Shown here in pieces: positions 25,621 to 35,050 of a stretch of 57,372 nt of DNA. Location: assembly GCA_023664455.1 (NCBI GenBank), contig JAMPFM010000014.1, positions 1-57,372 of the forward strand, written 5' to 3'. The notes under the pieces are model-generated. The model did not search any database and was not told where the DNA came from. It worked only from the letters and a program-made list of their open reading frames with translations. Source of the stretch: Blautia sp. Its GTDB lineage: Bacteria; Bacillota; Clostridia; Lachnospirales; Lachnospiraceae. The position numbers and the translations under genes are program-made. How positions within the stretch are numbered: position 1 is the stretch's first letter; the number at the start of each line of letters is the position of its first letter.

Positions 25621-26787
25621 ATGTTGAATTGGAAAAAGAAGATATTGACTATATTGGTCAATGCCGCATTGGGACTTGTGGTTTTGACCGGGTGCGGCAA
25701 AGCAGAGAATACAGCCGCGGCGGATACCGTCATGGAAGCGGGTGGAACGTCGGCGGATACAGCTACAGAAGCGGGAGGAACGTCGGCGGATACAGCCACA
25801 GAAGCGGGTGGAATGTCGGCGGATACAGACACAGAAGCGGGCGGGATGGCAGCTGGCAAGGAGGAAGCCGGCGTCAGCGTGCGGATCGGTTCTTTGAAAG
25901 GTCCTACGTCTATGGGACTCGTTTACCTGATGAGTCAATCTGAAAAAGAGGAAACGGACGGCGACTATACCTTTATGATGGCGACGGCGGCGGACGAGCT
26001 GCTGCCTAAGATGGTATCGGGGGACTTAGATATCGCCCTTATACCGGCAAATGTGGCGAGCATTCTCTATCATAAGACGGGGGGCGGTATTTCTGTTATT
26101 GATATCAATACGCTGGGCGTTCTCTATATGGTGTCCGGGGATACCTCAATTCAGACGATGGAAGATTTAAAGGGAAAAACCATTTATCTGACGGGCAAAG
26201 GCACGACGCCGGATTATTGTCTGCAATATCTTCTGGCGGCAGATGGGCTTACTTTGGACGATGTGACATTAGAATATAAATCTGAAGCGACGGAAGTTGC
26301 CGCGTTATTACAGGAAACGCCGGAAGCAATCGGCGTGCTGCCCCAGCCTTTTGTCACAGCGGCATGTATGCAGAATGAAGCTTTGACGATTGTCATGGAC
26401 TTAACCGCACAGTGGGATGCAGTGCAGGAAAATGCGGGCAGTCTGGTGACAGGCGTAACGGTTGTCAGAAAAGACTTTCTGGAAGAACATCCGGACGCGG
26501 TAGGGACATTTCTGGAAGAACATAAAAAAAGCGCCGCTTATGCGAATGAACATATCGAAGAGGCAGCGGAGCTGGTAGCCGCTTATGGCATTATCGAAAA
26601 AGCGCAGATAGCAGTCCGGGCAATTCCCTATTGTAATATTACTTATTTAGACGGCGGGGATATGAAGACGGCGCTTTCGGGGTATCTGGAAATTTTATAT
26701 GGACAAGATGCCGCTTCTATAGGCGGCAGTCTGCCAGGGGAGGATTTCTATTTTGACCCGCGCGTGGATTTAGGTGAGGTGAAATGA
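25621..26787 (+). CDS. ABC transporter binding lipoprotein, NMT1/SsuA type
   Basis: 388 aa from the ATG at 25621 (GGAAGGGAGG upstream). It has a lipoprotein signal ending VVLTGCGK, then an ~50-residue linker with three 11-residue repeats of EAGGTSADTAT. The mature part is a THI5/SsuA/TauA-like binding domain: IGSLKGPTSMGLVYLM, MVSGDLDIALIPANVASILY and DLKGKTIYLTGKGTTPDYCL. Substrates of the class include thiamine precursors, nitrate and sulfonates; which one applies is unknown. Its stop overlaps the start of the fused permease-ATPase gene (ATGA), so the two make a two-gene importer. Confidence 0.88.
   Translation: MLNWKKKILTILVNAALGLVVLTGCGKAENTAAADTVMEAGGTSADTATEAGGTSADTATEAGGMSADTDTEAGGMAAGKEEAGVSVRIGSLKGPTSMGLVYLMSQSEKEETDGDYTFMMATAADELLPKMVSGDLDIALIPANVASILYHKTGGGISVIDINTLGVLYMVSGDTSIQTMEDLKGKTIYLTGKGTTPDYCLQYLLAADGLTLDDVTLEYKSEATEVAALLQETPEAIGVLPQPFVTAACMQNEALTIVMDLTAQWDAVQENAGSLVTGVTVVRKDFLEEHPDAVGTFLEEHKKSAAYANEHIEEAAELVAAYGIIEKAQIAVRAIPYCNITYLDGGDMKTALSGYLEILYGQDAASIGGSLPGEDFYFDPRVDLGEVK
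25735..25850 (+). repeat. 33-bp in-frame tandem repeat in the lipoprotein linker
   Basis: Three full 33-bp units (25735, 25768, 25801) and a partial fourth, differing at only a few positions. Each encodes 11 residues. Unit number could vary by slippage without changing frame. Confidence 0.9.
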
Positions 26788-28250
26788 AGGAAAAGCGGAA
26801 AATAATCCAAAAAGTTATCGTCATTTTCTTCTGGTTGTGCGTCTGGCAGCTTCTGGCAGTCTGGACGCATAATCCAGTGCTTCTGGTAGGACCATTGCAG
26901 GTAGTGAAGGCGCTATTTACGAATATAATAGAGCCGGATTTCCTAAAAATTGTGCTGTATTCCCTATGCAGAATCGGGTGCGGTTTTTTCCTTGCCTTTT
27001 TGGCAGGATTTTTTCTGGGAATGTGCAGTTACCGCTATTCTTTTTTAGGGCTTTTTCTCTCGCCCATCATGACCCTCTTTACATCGGTTCCAGTGGCGTC
27101 TTTTACGGTGCTTCTGCTGATATGGGCGGGCTCTTCGGGATTGTCTTTTTTTATCAGTTTTCTCATTGTATTGCCAAACGTTTATGTGAATACGATAGCC
27201 GGGTTTCGCAGTGTAGATAAGAAACTGTTGGAAATGGCGGAAATTTTCCATATGAAGCATTGGAACCGGTTCCTTTGCCTCTATGCGCCGGCATTGTTTC
27301 CTTATCTTAGAAGCTGCCTGAAAATTTCCCTCGGCATGAGCTGGAAGTCGGGCGTGGCGGCGGAAGTCATCGGGATGCCCCGGTATTCCTTAGGCGAGCG
27401 GCTGTACATGTCCAAGATTTATCTGGATACGGCGGGACTCTTTGCCTGGACCCTCGTTATCGTGTTGTTAAGTTTTGCTTTCGAGAAGGCAGTGCTTTTT
27501 CTCTTCCAGAAATTGGAAGACTGGAAGCCTTATCCGGCGCTGTCCGGCATGGCGGAAAAAAAGGCAAGACAGCAACATTTAGAATCTGGGGGAGCGGTTT
27601 TAGTGGATAATGTGAGCAAGACCTATGGTGAGAAACAGGTGTTATCTAATTTTTCACTGACCTTGGAGCCAGGCGGGCGTTATTGCCTGATGGCGCCTTC
27701 CGGGGGCGGCAAGACGACGCTGCTTCGGCTGCTTGGCGGCATGGAGCCGGCGGACGGGGGCGAAATCCGGGGGATGCCAGAGCGAATCGGCATGGTTTTC
27801 CAGGAAGAGAGCCTTATGGAAGAGAGGGACGTTATTTCCAATCTGCTCGCCGTCGCAGGAAGTGAAAAAACAAAAACCGAGAAGATAGAAGCTGGAAGAA
27901 CAAAAAGAAGGCAGTACCGGAAAAAGACACAGGAAATCGGGAGAATCCGTACAGAAGCCGCAGAAATTCTGCCAGAAGAGTGTCTGGATAAGCCGGTGCG
28001 GGGATTGAGTGGCGGCATGAAGAGGCGGTGCGCCGTTTTGCGCGCGATGCTTTCCGGGGCGTCGTTTTTTATGATGGATGAGCCCTTTGCCGGACTCGAC
28101 GAGGCCAGCCGCCGCAGGACGGCAGCATATATTTTGAAGAAACTAGAAGGCAGGACTTTGCTTATCACGACGCACCGGGCAGAAGATGCAGCGCTGCTTG
28201 ACGCCCTGCGGATAGACTTGCAAAAAGAATTTCCGGGAAAGAAGTGCTAG
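26784..28250 (+). CDS. Fused ABC permease-ATPase
   Basis: 488 aa. The first ~250 residues form an SsuC/TauC-type permease with about six TM helices (IIQKVIVIFFWLCVWQLLAV; the coupling loop around EMAEIFHMKHWNRFLCLYAP). The rest is an ATPase with Walker A APSGGGKTT, Q-loop VFQEESL, signature LSGGMKRR, Walker B FFMMDEPF, D-loop AGLDEAS and switch His TTHR. These parts are normally separate genes in this family, so one chain does both jobs and would dimerise. A Lys/Arg-rich insert (about residues 368-395) lies between the Q-loop and the signature. It overlaps the lipoprotein gene by 4 bases. Confidence 0.88.
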   Translation: MKEKRKIIQKVIVIFFWLCVWQLLAVWTHNPVLLVGPLQVVKALFTNIIEPDFLKIVLYSLCRIGCGFFLAFLAGFFLGMCSYRYSFLGLFLSPIMTLFTSVPVASFTVLLLIWAGSSGLSFFISFLIVLPNVYVNTIAGFRSVDKKLLEMAEIFHMKHWNRFLCLYAPALFPYLRSCLKISLGMSWKSGVAAEVIGMPRYSLGERLYMSKIYLDTAGLFAWTLVIVLLSFAFEKAVLFLFQKLEDWKPYPALSGMAEKKARQQHLESGGAVLVDNVSKTYGEKQVLSNFSLTLEPGGRYCLMAPSGGGKTTLLRLLGGMEPADGGEIRGMPERIGMVFQEESLMEERDVISNLLAVAGSEKTKTEKIEAGRTKRRQYRKKTQEIGRIRTEAAEILPEECLDKPVRGLSGGMKRRCAVLRAMLSGASFFMMDEPFAGLDEASRRRTAAYILKKLEGRTLLITTHRAEDAALLDALRIDLQKEFPGKKC

Positions 28251-28267
28251 TATTTTCCAAACGAGTG

Positions 28268-28276
28268 TGTTATAAT
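28268..28276 (+). promoter_or_regulatory. Extended -10 promoter of the tig-clpP-clpX operon
   Basis: TGT then TATAAT (28271-28276), an extended -10 without a good -35. A GGGCT/AGCCC leader hairpin lies at about 28296-28312. Confidence 0.5.
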
Positions 28277-28358
28277 TTCTAAATGATTATATTGAGGGCT
28301 CTGTCAAAGCCCCGAAGAATGCTATTTTGCAGAGGTGATTGAAGGAGGAAACCAACTT

Positions 28359-29645
28359 ATGAGTATACAGGTGGAAAAGTTAGAAAAGAACATGGCGAAG
28401 CTTACGATTGAAGCTGGCGCAGACGAGCTGGATAAGGCGATTGACACGGCTTATCAGAGACAGAAAGGCAAAATCAGTATTCCGGGTTTCAGAAAGGGCA
28501 AAGTTCCCCGTAAGATGATTGAGAGAATGTATGGGAAAGAAGTATTTTATGAAGACGCTGCCAATATCCTGATTCCCGACGCATATGAGAAAGCGTTGGA
28601 CGAATGTGAGGAAGAGATTGTTTCTTCCCCGAAGATTGAAGTGACCCAGATTGAAGCGGGCAAACCCTTTATCTTTACAGCGATGGTTGCCTTGAAACCG
28701 GAAGTGAAGCTGGGCAAATACAAAGGCGTCAAAGTGGACAAAGCCGATGTGGAAGTAACGGAAGACGATATCAATGAAGTGATAGAAAGAGAACGGGAAA
28801 ACAACGCCAGAAATATTTCCATAGAGGACAGACCGGTTAAAGACGGCGATATGACAGTATTGGATTTTGAAGGTTTTGTAGACGGCGTAGCGTTTGACGG
28901 CGGTAAGGGTGAGAATTATCCCTTAACGATTGGTTCCGGCGCATTTATTCCCGGTTTTGAAGAGCAGCTAATCGGCGCAGAAATCGGAAAAGAAGTGGAA
29001 GTAAACGTTACCTTTCCGGAAGATTACCAGGCGGAAGATTTAAAAGGCAAAGCCGCAGTCTTTAAATGTACGGTGAAGGAAATCAAGGAAAAAGAGCTGC
29101 CGGATATCGACGATGAGTTTGCAAGCGAAGTGTCTGAGTTTGACACATTAGCTGAATATAAGGAAGACGTTAAGAAGAATCTGACGGAGAAGAAGGAAAA
29201 AGAAGCAAAAGACGCCAAAGAGGACGCTGTTATCGAGGCGATTGTGGAAGCGGCTGAAATGGATATCCCGGAGCCTATGATAGAGACCCAGCAGAGACAG
29301 ATGTTAGAGGAGTTTGCACAGCGGATTTCCATGCAGGGAATCCCGATGGAGCAGTATTTCCAACTTACCGGAACCAGTTACCAGCAGATGTTAGAGCAGG
29401 TGAAACCGCAGGCCGAGAAGCGCATCAAGGCAAGACTTGTTCTGGAAGCGGTAGCGGCTGCAGAGAAGATGGAAGTAACCGACGAAGAGTATCAGAAAGA
29501 AATAGAAACTATGGCGGAAGTTTATCAGATGGATGCGGACAAAGTCAAAGAAATGCTTGGCGCGAAAGAAGAAAAGGATATCCGTCTGGATCTTGTTGTG
29601 CGGAAAGCTACGGAATTTGTTGTAGAGAACGCGAAGGAAAAATAA
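28359..29645 (+). CDS. tig: Trigger factor (ribosome-bound chaperone and prolyl isomerase)
   Basis: 428 aa from the ATG at 28359, after GAAGGAGGAA. The N-terminal ribosome-binding domain has the signature ISIPGFRKGKVPRKMIE. The FKBP-type isomerase domain (about 150-240) includes DGDMTVLDFEGFVDG and IPGFEEQLIGAEIGKE, and a helical C-terminal chaperone domain follows. It meets nascent chains at the ribosome exit. It is first in tig-clpP-clpX, the common Firmicute order, which couples folding to proteolysis. Confidence 0.97.
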   Translation: MSIQVEKLEKNMAKLTIEAGADELDKAIDTAYQRQKGKISIPGFRKGKVPRKMIERMYGKEVFYEDAANILIPDAYEKALDECEEEIVSSPKIEVTQIEAGKPFIFTAMVALKPEVKLGKYKGVKVDKADVEVTEDDINEVIERERENNARNISIEDRPVKDGDMTVLDFEGFVDGVAFDGGKGENYPLTIGSGAFIPGFEEQLIGAEIGKEVEVNVTFPEDYQAEDLKGKAAVFKCTVKEIKEKELPDIDDEFASEVSEFDTLAEYKEDVKKNLTEKKEKEAKDAKEDAVIEAIVEAAEMDIPEPMIETQQRQMLEEFAQRISMQGIPMEQYFQLTGTSYQQMLEQVKPQAEKRIKARLVLEAVAAAEKMEVTDEEYQKEIETMAEVYQMDADKVKEMLGAKEEKDIRLDLVVRKATEFVVENAKEK

Positions 29646-29678
29646 AACCGTTGTTGGAAAAGAAATGGAGGAGTCATT

Positions 29679-30278
29679 ATGGCGTTAGTACCTTATGTCA
29701 TCGAGCAGACCTCAAAAGGGGAACGCTCTTATGATATTTATTCAAGACTTTTGAAGGAAAGAATCATATTTTTAGGCGAGGAAGTAAATGATACGACAGC
29801 CAGCCTGGTTGTGGCGCAGTTGTTGTTCCTGGAATCCGAAGACCCGGAGAAAGATATCCATCTTTATATCAACAGTCCGGGCGGCGTGATTACTGCGGGA
29901 ATGGCGATTTATGATACGATGCGTTTTATCAAATGCGATGTATCCACGGTATGCATCGGCATGGCGGCAAGCATGGGCGCGTTTTTGCTGGCGGGCGGCA
30001 CGAAGGGCAAGAGGATGGCGCTTCCTAATGCCGAAATCATGATACATCAGCCTTCCGGCGGCGCCAAAGGACAGGCGACGGAAATTGAAATTACGGCGAA
30101 ACATATTCTGCAGACGAAAGAAAAGATGAACCGGATTCTTGCAGAAAATACCGGACAGGATTTTGAAGTCATTGCAGCGGATACGGAGCGTGATAATTGG
30201 AAATCTGCGGAGGAAGCATTGGAATACGGTTTAATCGACCGGGTTATCACAAACCATGCCGAGGCTGCGGAATCATAG
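29679..30278 (+). CDS. clpP: ClpP protease catalytic subunit
   Basis: 199 aa. The catalytic triad lies at the expected places: Ser98 in GMAASMG, His123 in IMIHQPSGG and Asp172. It assembles into two stacked heptamers and degrades substrates fed by ClpX, encoded 44 bp downstream. ATGGAGGAG precedes the ATG. No CtsR-type operator was noticed. Confidence 0.98.
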   Translation: MALVPYVIEQTSKGERSYDIYSRLLKERIIFLGEEVNDTTASLVVAQLLFLESEDPEKDIHLYINSPGGVITAGMAIYDTMRFIKCDVSTVCIGMAASMGAFLLAGGTKGKRMALPNAEIMIHQPSGGAKGQATEIEITAKHILQTKEKMNRILAENTGQDFEVIAADTERDNWKSAEEALEYGLIDRVITNHAEAAES

Positions 30279-30322
30279 GCAGAATGTGCGAGAATTGAAG
30301 AAGAAAGGCATGGTCAGGGAAA

Positions 30323-31579
30323 ATGGCAGGAAGAAATTCCGACGATAAAGTAAGATGTTCTTTTTGTAACAAGACGCAGGATCAGGTGCGCAAGATGATT
30401 GCGGGACCGGGCAATGTTTATATCTGCGACGAATGCGTGGATATCTGCGCGGATATCATCGAGGAAGAATATGAAGAAGACAATGAAATAGAAGAGATGG
30501 AAATCAATCTCTTAAAGCCGGTAGAGATTAAGAAGTTTCTGGATGATTATGTTATCGGACAGGAAGAAGCTAAAAAGGTTCTTGCCGTTTCTGTATACAA
30601 TCATTATAAAAGGGTTATGGCGCCGATGGATAACGACGGTGTGGAGCTGCAGAAAAGCAATATCATCATGGTAGGACCTACCGGTTCCGGTAAGACATAT
30701 CTGGCGCAGACGCTTGCCAAAATCATCAACGTCCCCTTTGCCATTGCAGATGCAACGACGCTTACAGAGGCGGGGTATGTCGGTGAAGATGTGGAAAACA
30801 TTCTTTTGAAACTGATACAGGCGGCGGATTATGATATCGAGCGCGCCCAGTTCGGCATTATCTATATTGATGAGATTGATAAGATTACGAAGAAAAGCGA
30901 AAATGTATCCATTACGCGGGACGTTTCCGGCGAGGGCGTTCAACAGGCGCTTTTAAAGATTATCGAGGGAACCGTGTCCAGCGTTCCGCCCCAGGGCGGC
31001 AGGAAGCACCCGCATCAGGAACTGCTTCAGATTGACACGTCCAATATCCTTTTTATCTGTGGCGGGGCATTCGACGGACTGGAGAAAATCGTGGAAGAAA
31101 GGCTGGATAGAAATTCCATCGGGTTCAATGCGCCGATTAAAGAAAAGAGCAGCAAAGATATCGGTGCAGTCCTGAAAAATGTGGAGCCGCAGGATTTGAT
31201 GAAATTTGGTCTGATTCCAGAGTTTATCGGGCGCGTGCCGATTACCGTTACCTTGGAAGGGCTGGATAAAGCGGCGCTTATCAGGATTCTGACGGAGCCT
31301 AAGAACGCCTTGGTAAAACAGTACCAGAAGCTGTTTGAATTTGACGAGGTAAAACTGGAAGTGGAAGAAGACGCGGTGGAAAAAATAGCGGATTTGGCGC
31401 ATAAGAGGAAGACCGGCGCCAGAGGACTCCGCTCCATTATGGAAAAAGTCATGATGGATATCATGTACGAGATTCCATCGGATGACAACATTGCGGAATG
31501 TATCGTGACAAAGGACGCCGTGGAAGGAAACGGCAAGCCGCTTGTACATTATCGGAATAGATTGTTACAAGCCGAATAG
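30323..31579 (+). CDS. clpX: ClpX unfoldase, ATPase subunit of the Clp protease
   Basis: 418 aa. The N-terminal zinc-binding domain has CSFC and CDEC (about residues 12-38). The AAA+ core has Walker [12 protein letters not shown], Walker B IIYIDEID, and the ClpX-specific [31 protein letters not shown] just upstream of the ClpP-docking region replaces the usual spacing. It recognises, unfolds and threads tagged proteins into ClpP. It ends at a strong terminator. Confidence 0.98.
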   Translation: MAGRNSDDKVRCSFCNKTQDQVRKMIAGPGNVYICDECVDICADIIEEEYEEDNEIEEMEINLLKPVEIKKFLDDYVIGQEEAKKVLAVSVYNHYKRVMAPMDNDGVELQKSNIIMVGPTGSGKTYLAQTLAKIINVPFAIADATTLTEAGYVGEDVENILLKLIQAADYDIERAQFGIIYIDEIDKITKKSENVSITRDVSGEGVQQALLKIIEGTVSSVPPQGGRKHPHQELLQIDTSNILFICGGAFDGLEKIVEERLDRNSIGFNAPIKEKSSKDIGAVLKNVEPQDLMKFGLIPEFIGRVPITVTLEGLDKAALIRILTEPKNALVKQYQKLFEFDEVKLEVEEDAVEKIADLAHKRKTGARGLRSIMEKVMMDIMYEIPSDDNIAECIVTKDAVEGNGKPLVHYRNRLLQAE

Positions 31580-31595
31580 AAAGTTGAAAAATAGA

Positions 31596-31626
31596 AAAAC
31601 GTCGCCGAATTACCAGGCGGCGTTTT
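31596..31626 (+). terminator. Rho-independent terminator after clpX
   Basis: 11-bp stem AAAACGTCGCC/GGCGGCGTTTT with one G-T pair, ending in Ts. Confidence 0.8.
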
Positions 31627-31660
31627 CGGTATATCCTGATATTGGAAAGTAGGAATGACT

Positions 31661-32269
31661 ATGGTGATAAAAAACGTTGCTTTGGAAAGAGTGTGTGGAA
31701 TTACCAGTAAATTGCCGGAAAACCAGCTTATGGAGATTGCGTTTGCAGGAAAGAGCAATGTGGGAAAATCCTCGCTGATTAATGGACTGATGAACCGGAA
31801 AGCGCTGGCGCGGACCAGCTCGAAACCGGGCAAAACCCAGACCATCAATTATTATAATGTGAATGGACAGATGTATTTTGTGGATTTACCGGGATACGGA
31901 TATGCGACCGCCAATGTCAATGTGAAGGCGCAGTGGGGCAAACTGATTGAGGATTATCTGCATCAGTCAAAAATGATCAAGGCAGTTTTTCTCTTGGTTG
32001 ATATCAGACATGCCCCATCCGAGAACGATTGCATCATGTACAACTGGATTGTGGATAGAGGACACAAGCCTGTGATTATTGCGACCAAACTGGATAAAAT
32101 AAAGCGTTCCCAAGTGTCAAAACAGTTGAAACTGATTTGTGACACGCTGGATAAAGAAAATGACATGACTGTCATACCGTATTCCGCCTTGTCAAAACAG
32201 GGAAGAGAGGAAATCTATGATTTGATAGATGCAATGTGCGAAGAGCAGACGCTTAAAGAAGGTGTGTAA
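31661..32269 (+). CDS. engB: Ribosome biogenesis GTPase EngB/YsxC
   Basis: 202 aa from the ATG at 31661, six bases after TAGGA; an ATG at 31655 is too close to that site. TRAFAC GTPase motifs: G1 GKSNVGKSS, G2 region SSKPGKTQT, G3 DLPGYGYA, G4 TKLDK and G5 around YSALSKQG. It is required for assembly of the large ribosomal subunit. Its place just after clpX is common in Firmicutes. Its stop overlaps the next start by one base (TAATG). Confidence 0.96.
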   Translation: MVIKNVALERVCGITSKLPENQLMEIAFAGKSNVGKSSLINGLMNRKALARTSSKPGKTQTINYYNVNGQMYFVDLPGYGYATANVNVKAQWGKLIEDYLHQSKMIKAVFLLVDIRHAPSENDCIMYNWIVDRGHKPVIIATKLDKIKRSQVSKQLKLICDTLDKENDMTVIPYSALSKQGREEIYDLIDAMCEEQTLKEGV

Positions 32270-33477
32270 TGAAAGAGAAACATGTAACATATATTAAGGT
32301 AATATTAAATTTATTGACTGCATTGGTCATACTTCTTTTATGTATTTTTCTGTTGCCCAGGATGGTTATTTTCTTTATGCCATTTGTCATAGGGTGGATT
32401 ATTTCCCTGATTGCGTCTCCTTTGGTCAGATTCCTGGAGCGTAAGCTGAAAATCAGAAGAAAAGCCGTTTCCGCCTTTGTGATTATCGCCGTTTTGGCAG
32501 GCGTGATTCTGCTTATCTACGGCGTCGGCGCTAAGCTGCTGAGAGAGTCTGTCGCTTTTATCAGCGAACTGCCCGTACTTTGGCAGAAGATTGAAGCGGA
32601 GTTTGCGCAGATAGGGGCGAACTTAGACGGTATCTACAGACGGCTCCCATCGGATATCCAGGATGGTCTGATGAACGTTGTCAACGGTCTGGGGGATTAT
32701 GTTTCTTCCCTAATTGGAAGCATCGGGACGCCTACTTTTACCGCGGCGGGGAATTTCGTGAAACGGCTGCCGGATATTTTCATGGCGGTGGTCATGGCGC
32801 TGCTTTCCGCGTATTTCTTTGTAGCGGATAAGAATTATATTTCCGATTTTGTGGATAAATATCTGCCGGAAACAGTCAGCTATCCGTTCCGGCTGATTAA
32901 AAACAGTTTCCGCAATGCAATCGGCGGCTATTTCAAGGCGCAGTTGAAAATTGAGATATGGATTTACCTGCTTTTGCTTATCGGACTGATGATTCTGAGG
33001 ATAGATTACGCGCTTCTAATCGCATTCGGGATTGCAATTATTGATTTGCTTCCGGTATTTGGCGCGGGCACCATCATGCTGCCTTGGGCGGTGATAGAAA
33101 TTTTAAGCGGCGAATATAAAATGGCGGTCGGACTGCTGATCATCTGGTGCGTGGGGCAGTTGGTGCGACAGGTGATACAGCCCAAGATCATGGGGGATTC
33201 CATCGGGATTGCGCCCATTCCTACACTGTTTTTACTCTATATCGGCTATCAGGCAGCCGGCGTTATCGGGATGATATTGGCGCTGCCCATCGGCATTATT
33301 ATTATTAATCTGAATGAAGAAGGGGTTTTTGACACGACAAAGGAAAGCCTGAAAATCCTGATTGCGGGATTTAATTCCTTTAGACGGCTGCACAAGGAAG
33401 ATAAGGAAATTGTGACGGTCTATGAGAAGGAAGTCGAGGAATCTTACCGGGAAGAGGAAAAAGCGAGAATAAAGTAA
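32269..33477 (+). CDS. AI-2E/PerM family membrane protein, YtvI-like
   Basis: 402 aa, about seven to eight TM helices. Two N-terminal helices (ILNLLTALVILLLCIFLLP; FFMPFVIGWIISLIASPLV) are followed by a soluble helical stretch and then the C-terminal membrane block with the family hallmark IDLLPVFGAGTIMLPWA and QPKIMGDSIGI. The family includes the sporulation protein YtvI and putative exporters; in a spore-former YtvI is a sensible guess. The charged tail (EKEVEESYREEEKARIK) is probably cytoplasmic. It is translationally coupled to engB. Confidence 0.85.
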   Translation: MKEKHVTYIKVILNLLTALVILLLCIFLLPRMVIFFMPFVIGWIISLIASPLVRFLERKLKIRRKAVSAFVIIAVLAGVILLIYGVGAKLLRESVAFISELPVLWQKIEAEFAQIGANLDGIYRRLPSDIQDGLMNVVNGLGDYVSSLIGSIGTPTFTAAGNFVKRLPDIFMAVVMALLSAYFFVADKNYISDFVDKYLPETVSYPFRLIKNSFRNAIGGYFKAQLKIEIWIYLLLLIGLMILRIDYALLIAFGIAIIDLLPVFGAGTIMLPWAVIEILSGEYKMAVGLLIIWCVGQLVRQVIQPKIMGDSIGIAPIPTLFLLYIGYQAAGVIGMILALPIGIIIINLNEEGVFDTTKESLKILIAGFNSFRRLHKEDKEIVTVYEKEVEESYREEEKARIK

Positions 33478-33545
33478 TAGAATTGACATAAGCGGAAATC
33501 ATATCGCGAAGAAAGCGGGAGCGATAAAGACTGGGAGGGACTGTT

Positions 33546-34547
33546 ATGAAGATTGCGGTATATAATTGCAGGGAGTTTGACGAAGAAGCGTTATTTCTGC
33601 GTTACGGCAAAGAGCTGGGTGTGGAGCTGGTTTTGTGTAAGGAGCCGCCGACGCTTGCCAATGCGCATCTGACAAAAGGCTGTACCTGCGTGGATATCCT
33701 TACTTCCAAGATTACAAGAGAACTTATGGCCGCGTTTCATGAAAACGGCGTGAAATACTTAACCACCCGGACCATCGGATACGACCATATCGACTTGGAA
33801 GCGGCGAAAGAATTTGGCATTGCGGTGGGAAACGCGCCTTATGGGCCAAATGGCGTGGCGGATTATACAGTCATGCTGATTCTGATGTCCATCCGCAAGA
33901 TGAAGCGGATTATAGAGCGTACCAATATTCAGGATTATACGCTTGCGGGCATTCAGGGCAGGGAATTAAAAGATTTGACCATAGGAGTCATCGGGACGGG
34001 GCGGATTGGCAGGACCGTGATTAAGAATTTATCGGGATTTGGATGTAAGATGATTGCCTATGATTTATACGAACAGGAAGAAGTAAGGCAGTACGCCGGG
34101 TATGTGCCGCTTGAGAGACTTTTGCGGGAAGCGGACGTGATTACGCTGCATACGCCGCTCACCGAGCAGAACTATCACCTGATAGATGAAAAAAGTATCG
34201 CTACGATGAAAGACGGCGTTGTGCTTATCAACACGGCAAGAGGCGCGCTGATTGATTCAGAAGCCTTGATTAGCGCGATAGAATCCGGCAAAGTCGGTGC
34301 AGCGGGTTTAGATGTAGTGGAAAATGAATTTGGTTTATACTATTATGACCGTAAATCGGATATATTAGAAAATAGGGAATTGGCGATTTTGAGAGGATTC
34401 CCCAATGTGACGGTATCCCATCATATGGCTTTTTACACGGATAATTGCGTGGAAACCGTGGTGAGGGATTCCTTGACGAGCTGCAAACTGTTCGCGGAAG
34501 GAAAGGAAAATTCATGGGAGGTTCTGGCTGCCTGCAAAAATGGATAA
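33546..34547 (+). CDS. D-2-hydroxyacid dehydrogenase, D-lactate dehydrogenase type
   Basis: 333 aa. The NAD-binding motif is GVIGTGRIG, followed by an Asp (AYDLYE) that selects NAD over NADP. Catalytic positions: Arg in NTARGALID, Glu in DVVENEFG and His in SHHMAFYT. The N-terminal part (TRTIGYDHIDLEAAKEFGI) fits fermentative D-LDH and VanH-like enzymes. It likely reduces pyruvate to D-lactate with NADH. GGGAGGG lies before the ATG. Its end overlaps the VanZ-like gene by 34 bp. The VanH resemblance together with VanZ does not make a vancomycin resistance cluster, since no VanA-type ligase is adjacent. Confidence 0.9.
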   Translation: MKIAVYNCREFDEEALFLRYGKELGVELVLCKEPPTLANAHLTKGCTCVDILTSKITRELMAAFHENGVKYLTTRTIGYDHIDLEAAKEFGIAVGNAPYGPNGVADYTVMLILMSIRKMKRIIERTNIQDYTLAGIQGRELKDLTIGVIGTGRIGRTVIKNLSGFGCKMIAYDLYEQEEVRQYAGYVPLERLLREADVITLHTPLTEQNYHLIDEKSIATMKDGVVLINTARGALIDSEALISAIESGKVGAAGLDVVENEFGLYYYDRKSDILENRELAILRGFPNVTVSHHMAFYTDNCVETVVRDSLTSCKLFAEGKENSWEVLAACKNG

Positions 34548-35050
34548 AGGCTATCTTTATCGTTTATCTTTTGATTGTCATAAGAGTAATTGTTTTTAAA
34601 TATCCATATGAACAGCTTTATCAGATTGCGCAGACCTGGCGGCAGGACGTGATTTTGGAGGGACTTGGGACGGCAAATTTTATTCCGTTTAAAACGATCA
34701 GGATGTATATCCGATATGCCCATAAGCTGAACAGCTTCGAGAATCTGGCGGGAAATATCCTGGTATTTATGCCTTTCGGGATCCTGTTTCCGATGCTTGC
34801 TGGGCGCAGATGGCAGTTTTTAAAAGTATTGTCCGGTGCATTCTTATTGGCGCTTGGGATAGAGCTGTTTCAGCTTGTCAGCGCGTTTGGCGCGTTTGAC
34901 GTGGACGACATTCTTTTAAACTGTATAGGCGCTGTGACGGGCTGTCTGGTTTATAAAGCATTTGGCAAGTTCCGCGCTGTCATTTTGGGTGCGCGGGAAA
35001 AGGAAAAGGTGGAGGAAAAGGAATATGGAGCGTATTTTGAAGAAAATTAA
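34514..35050 (+). CDS. VanZ-like membrane protein
   Basis: 178 aa from the ATG at 34514 (GGAAAGGAAAA upstream). Four TM helices with the VanZ signature: TANFIPFKTI, ENLAGNILVFMPFGILFPML, ELFQLVSAFGAFDVDDILLN and IGAVTGCLVY. VanZ-like proteins give low-level glycopeptide tolerance in some Firmicutes, but most family members have no known role. It is nested with its neighbours: it overlaps the dehydrogenase by 34 bp and the HdeD-like gene by 26 bp, so the three are co-translated. Confidence 0.88.
   Translation: MGGSGCLQKWIKAIFIVYLLIVIRVIVFKYPYEQLYQIAQTWRQDVILEGLGTANFIPFKTIRMYIRYAHKLNSFENLAGNILVFMPFGILFPMLAGRRWQFLKVLSGAFLLALGIELFQLVSAFGAFDVDDILLNCIGAVTGCLVYKAFGKFRAVILGAREKEKVEEKEYGAYFEEN

Noticed and set aside
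30953-31549. Overlapping antisense frames in clpX
   Set aside because: Shadows of a conserved gene; no independent start signals.
33546-35050. Vancomycin-resistance cluster (VanH-like dehydrogenase plus VanZ-like protein, ATP-grasp ligase in the window)
   Set aside because: The ligase is 31 kb away in the invertible locus and no VanX, VanA-type ligase or VanRS lies nearby; both families are common outside resistance.
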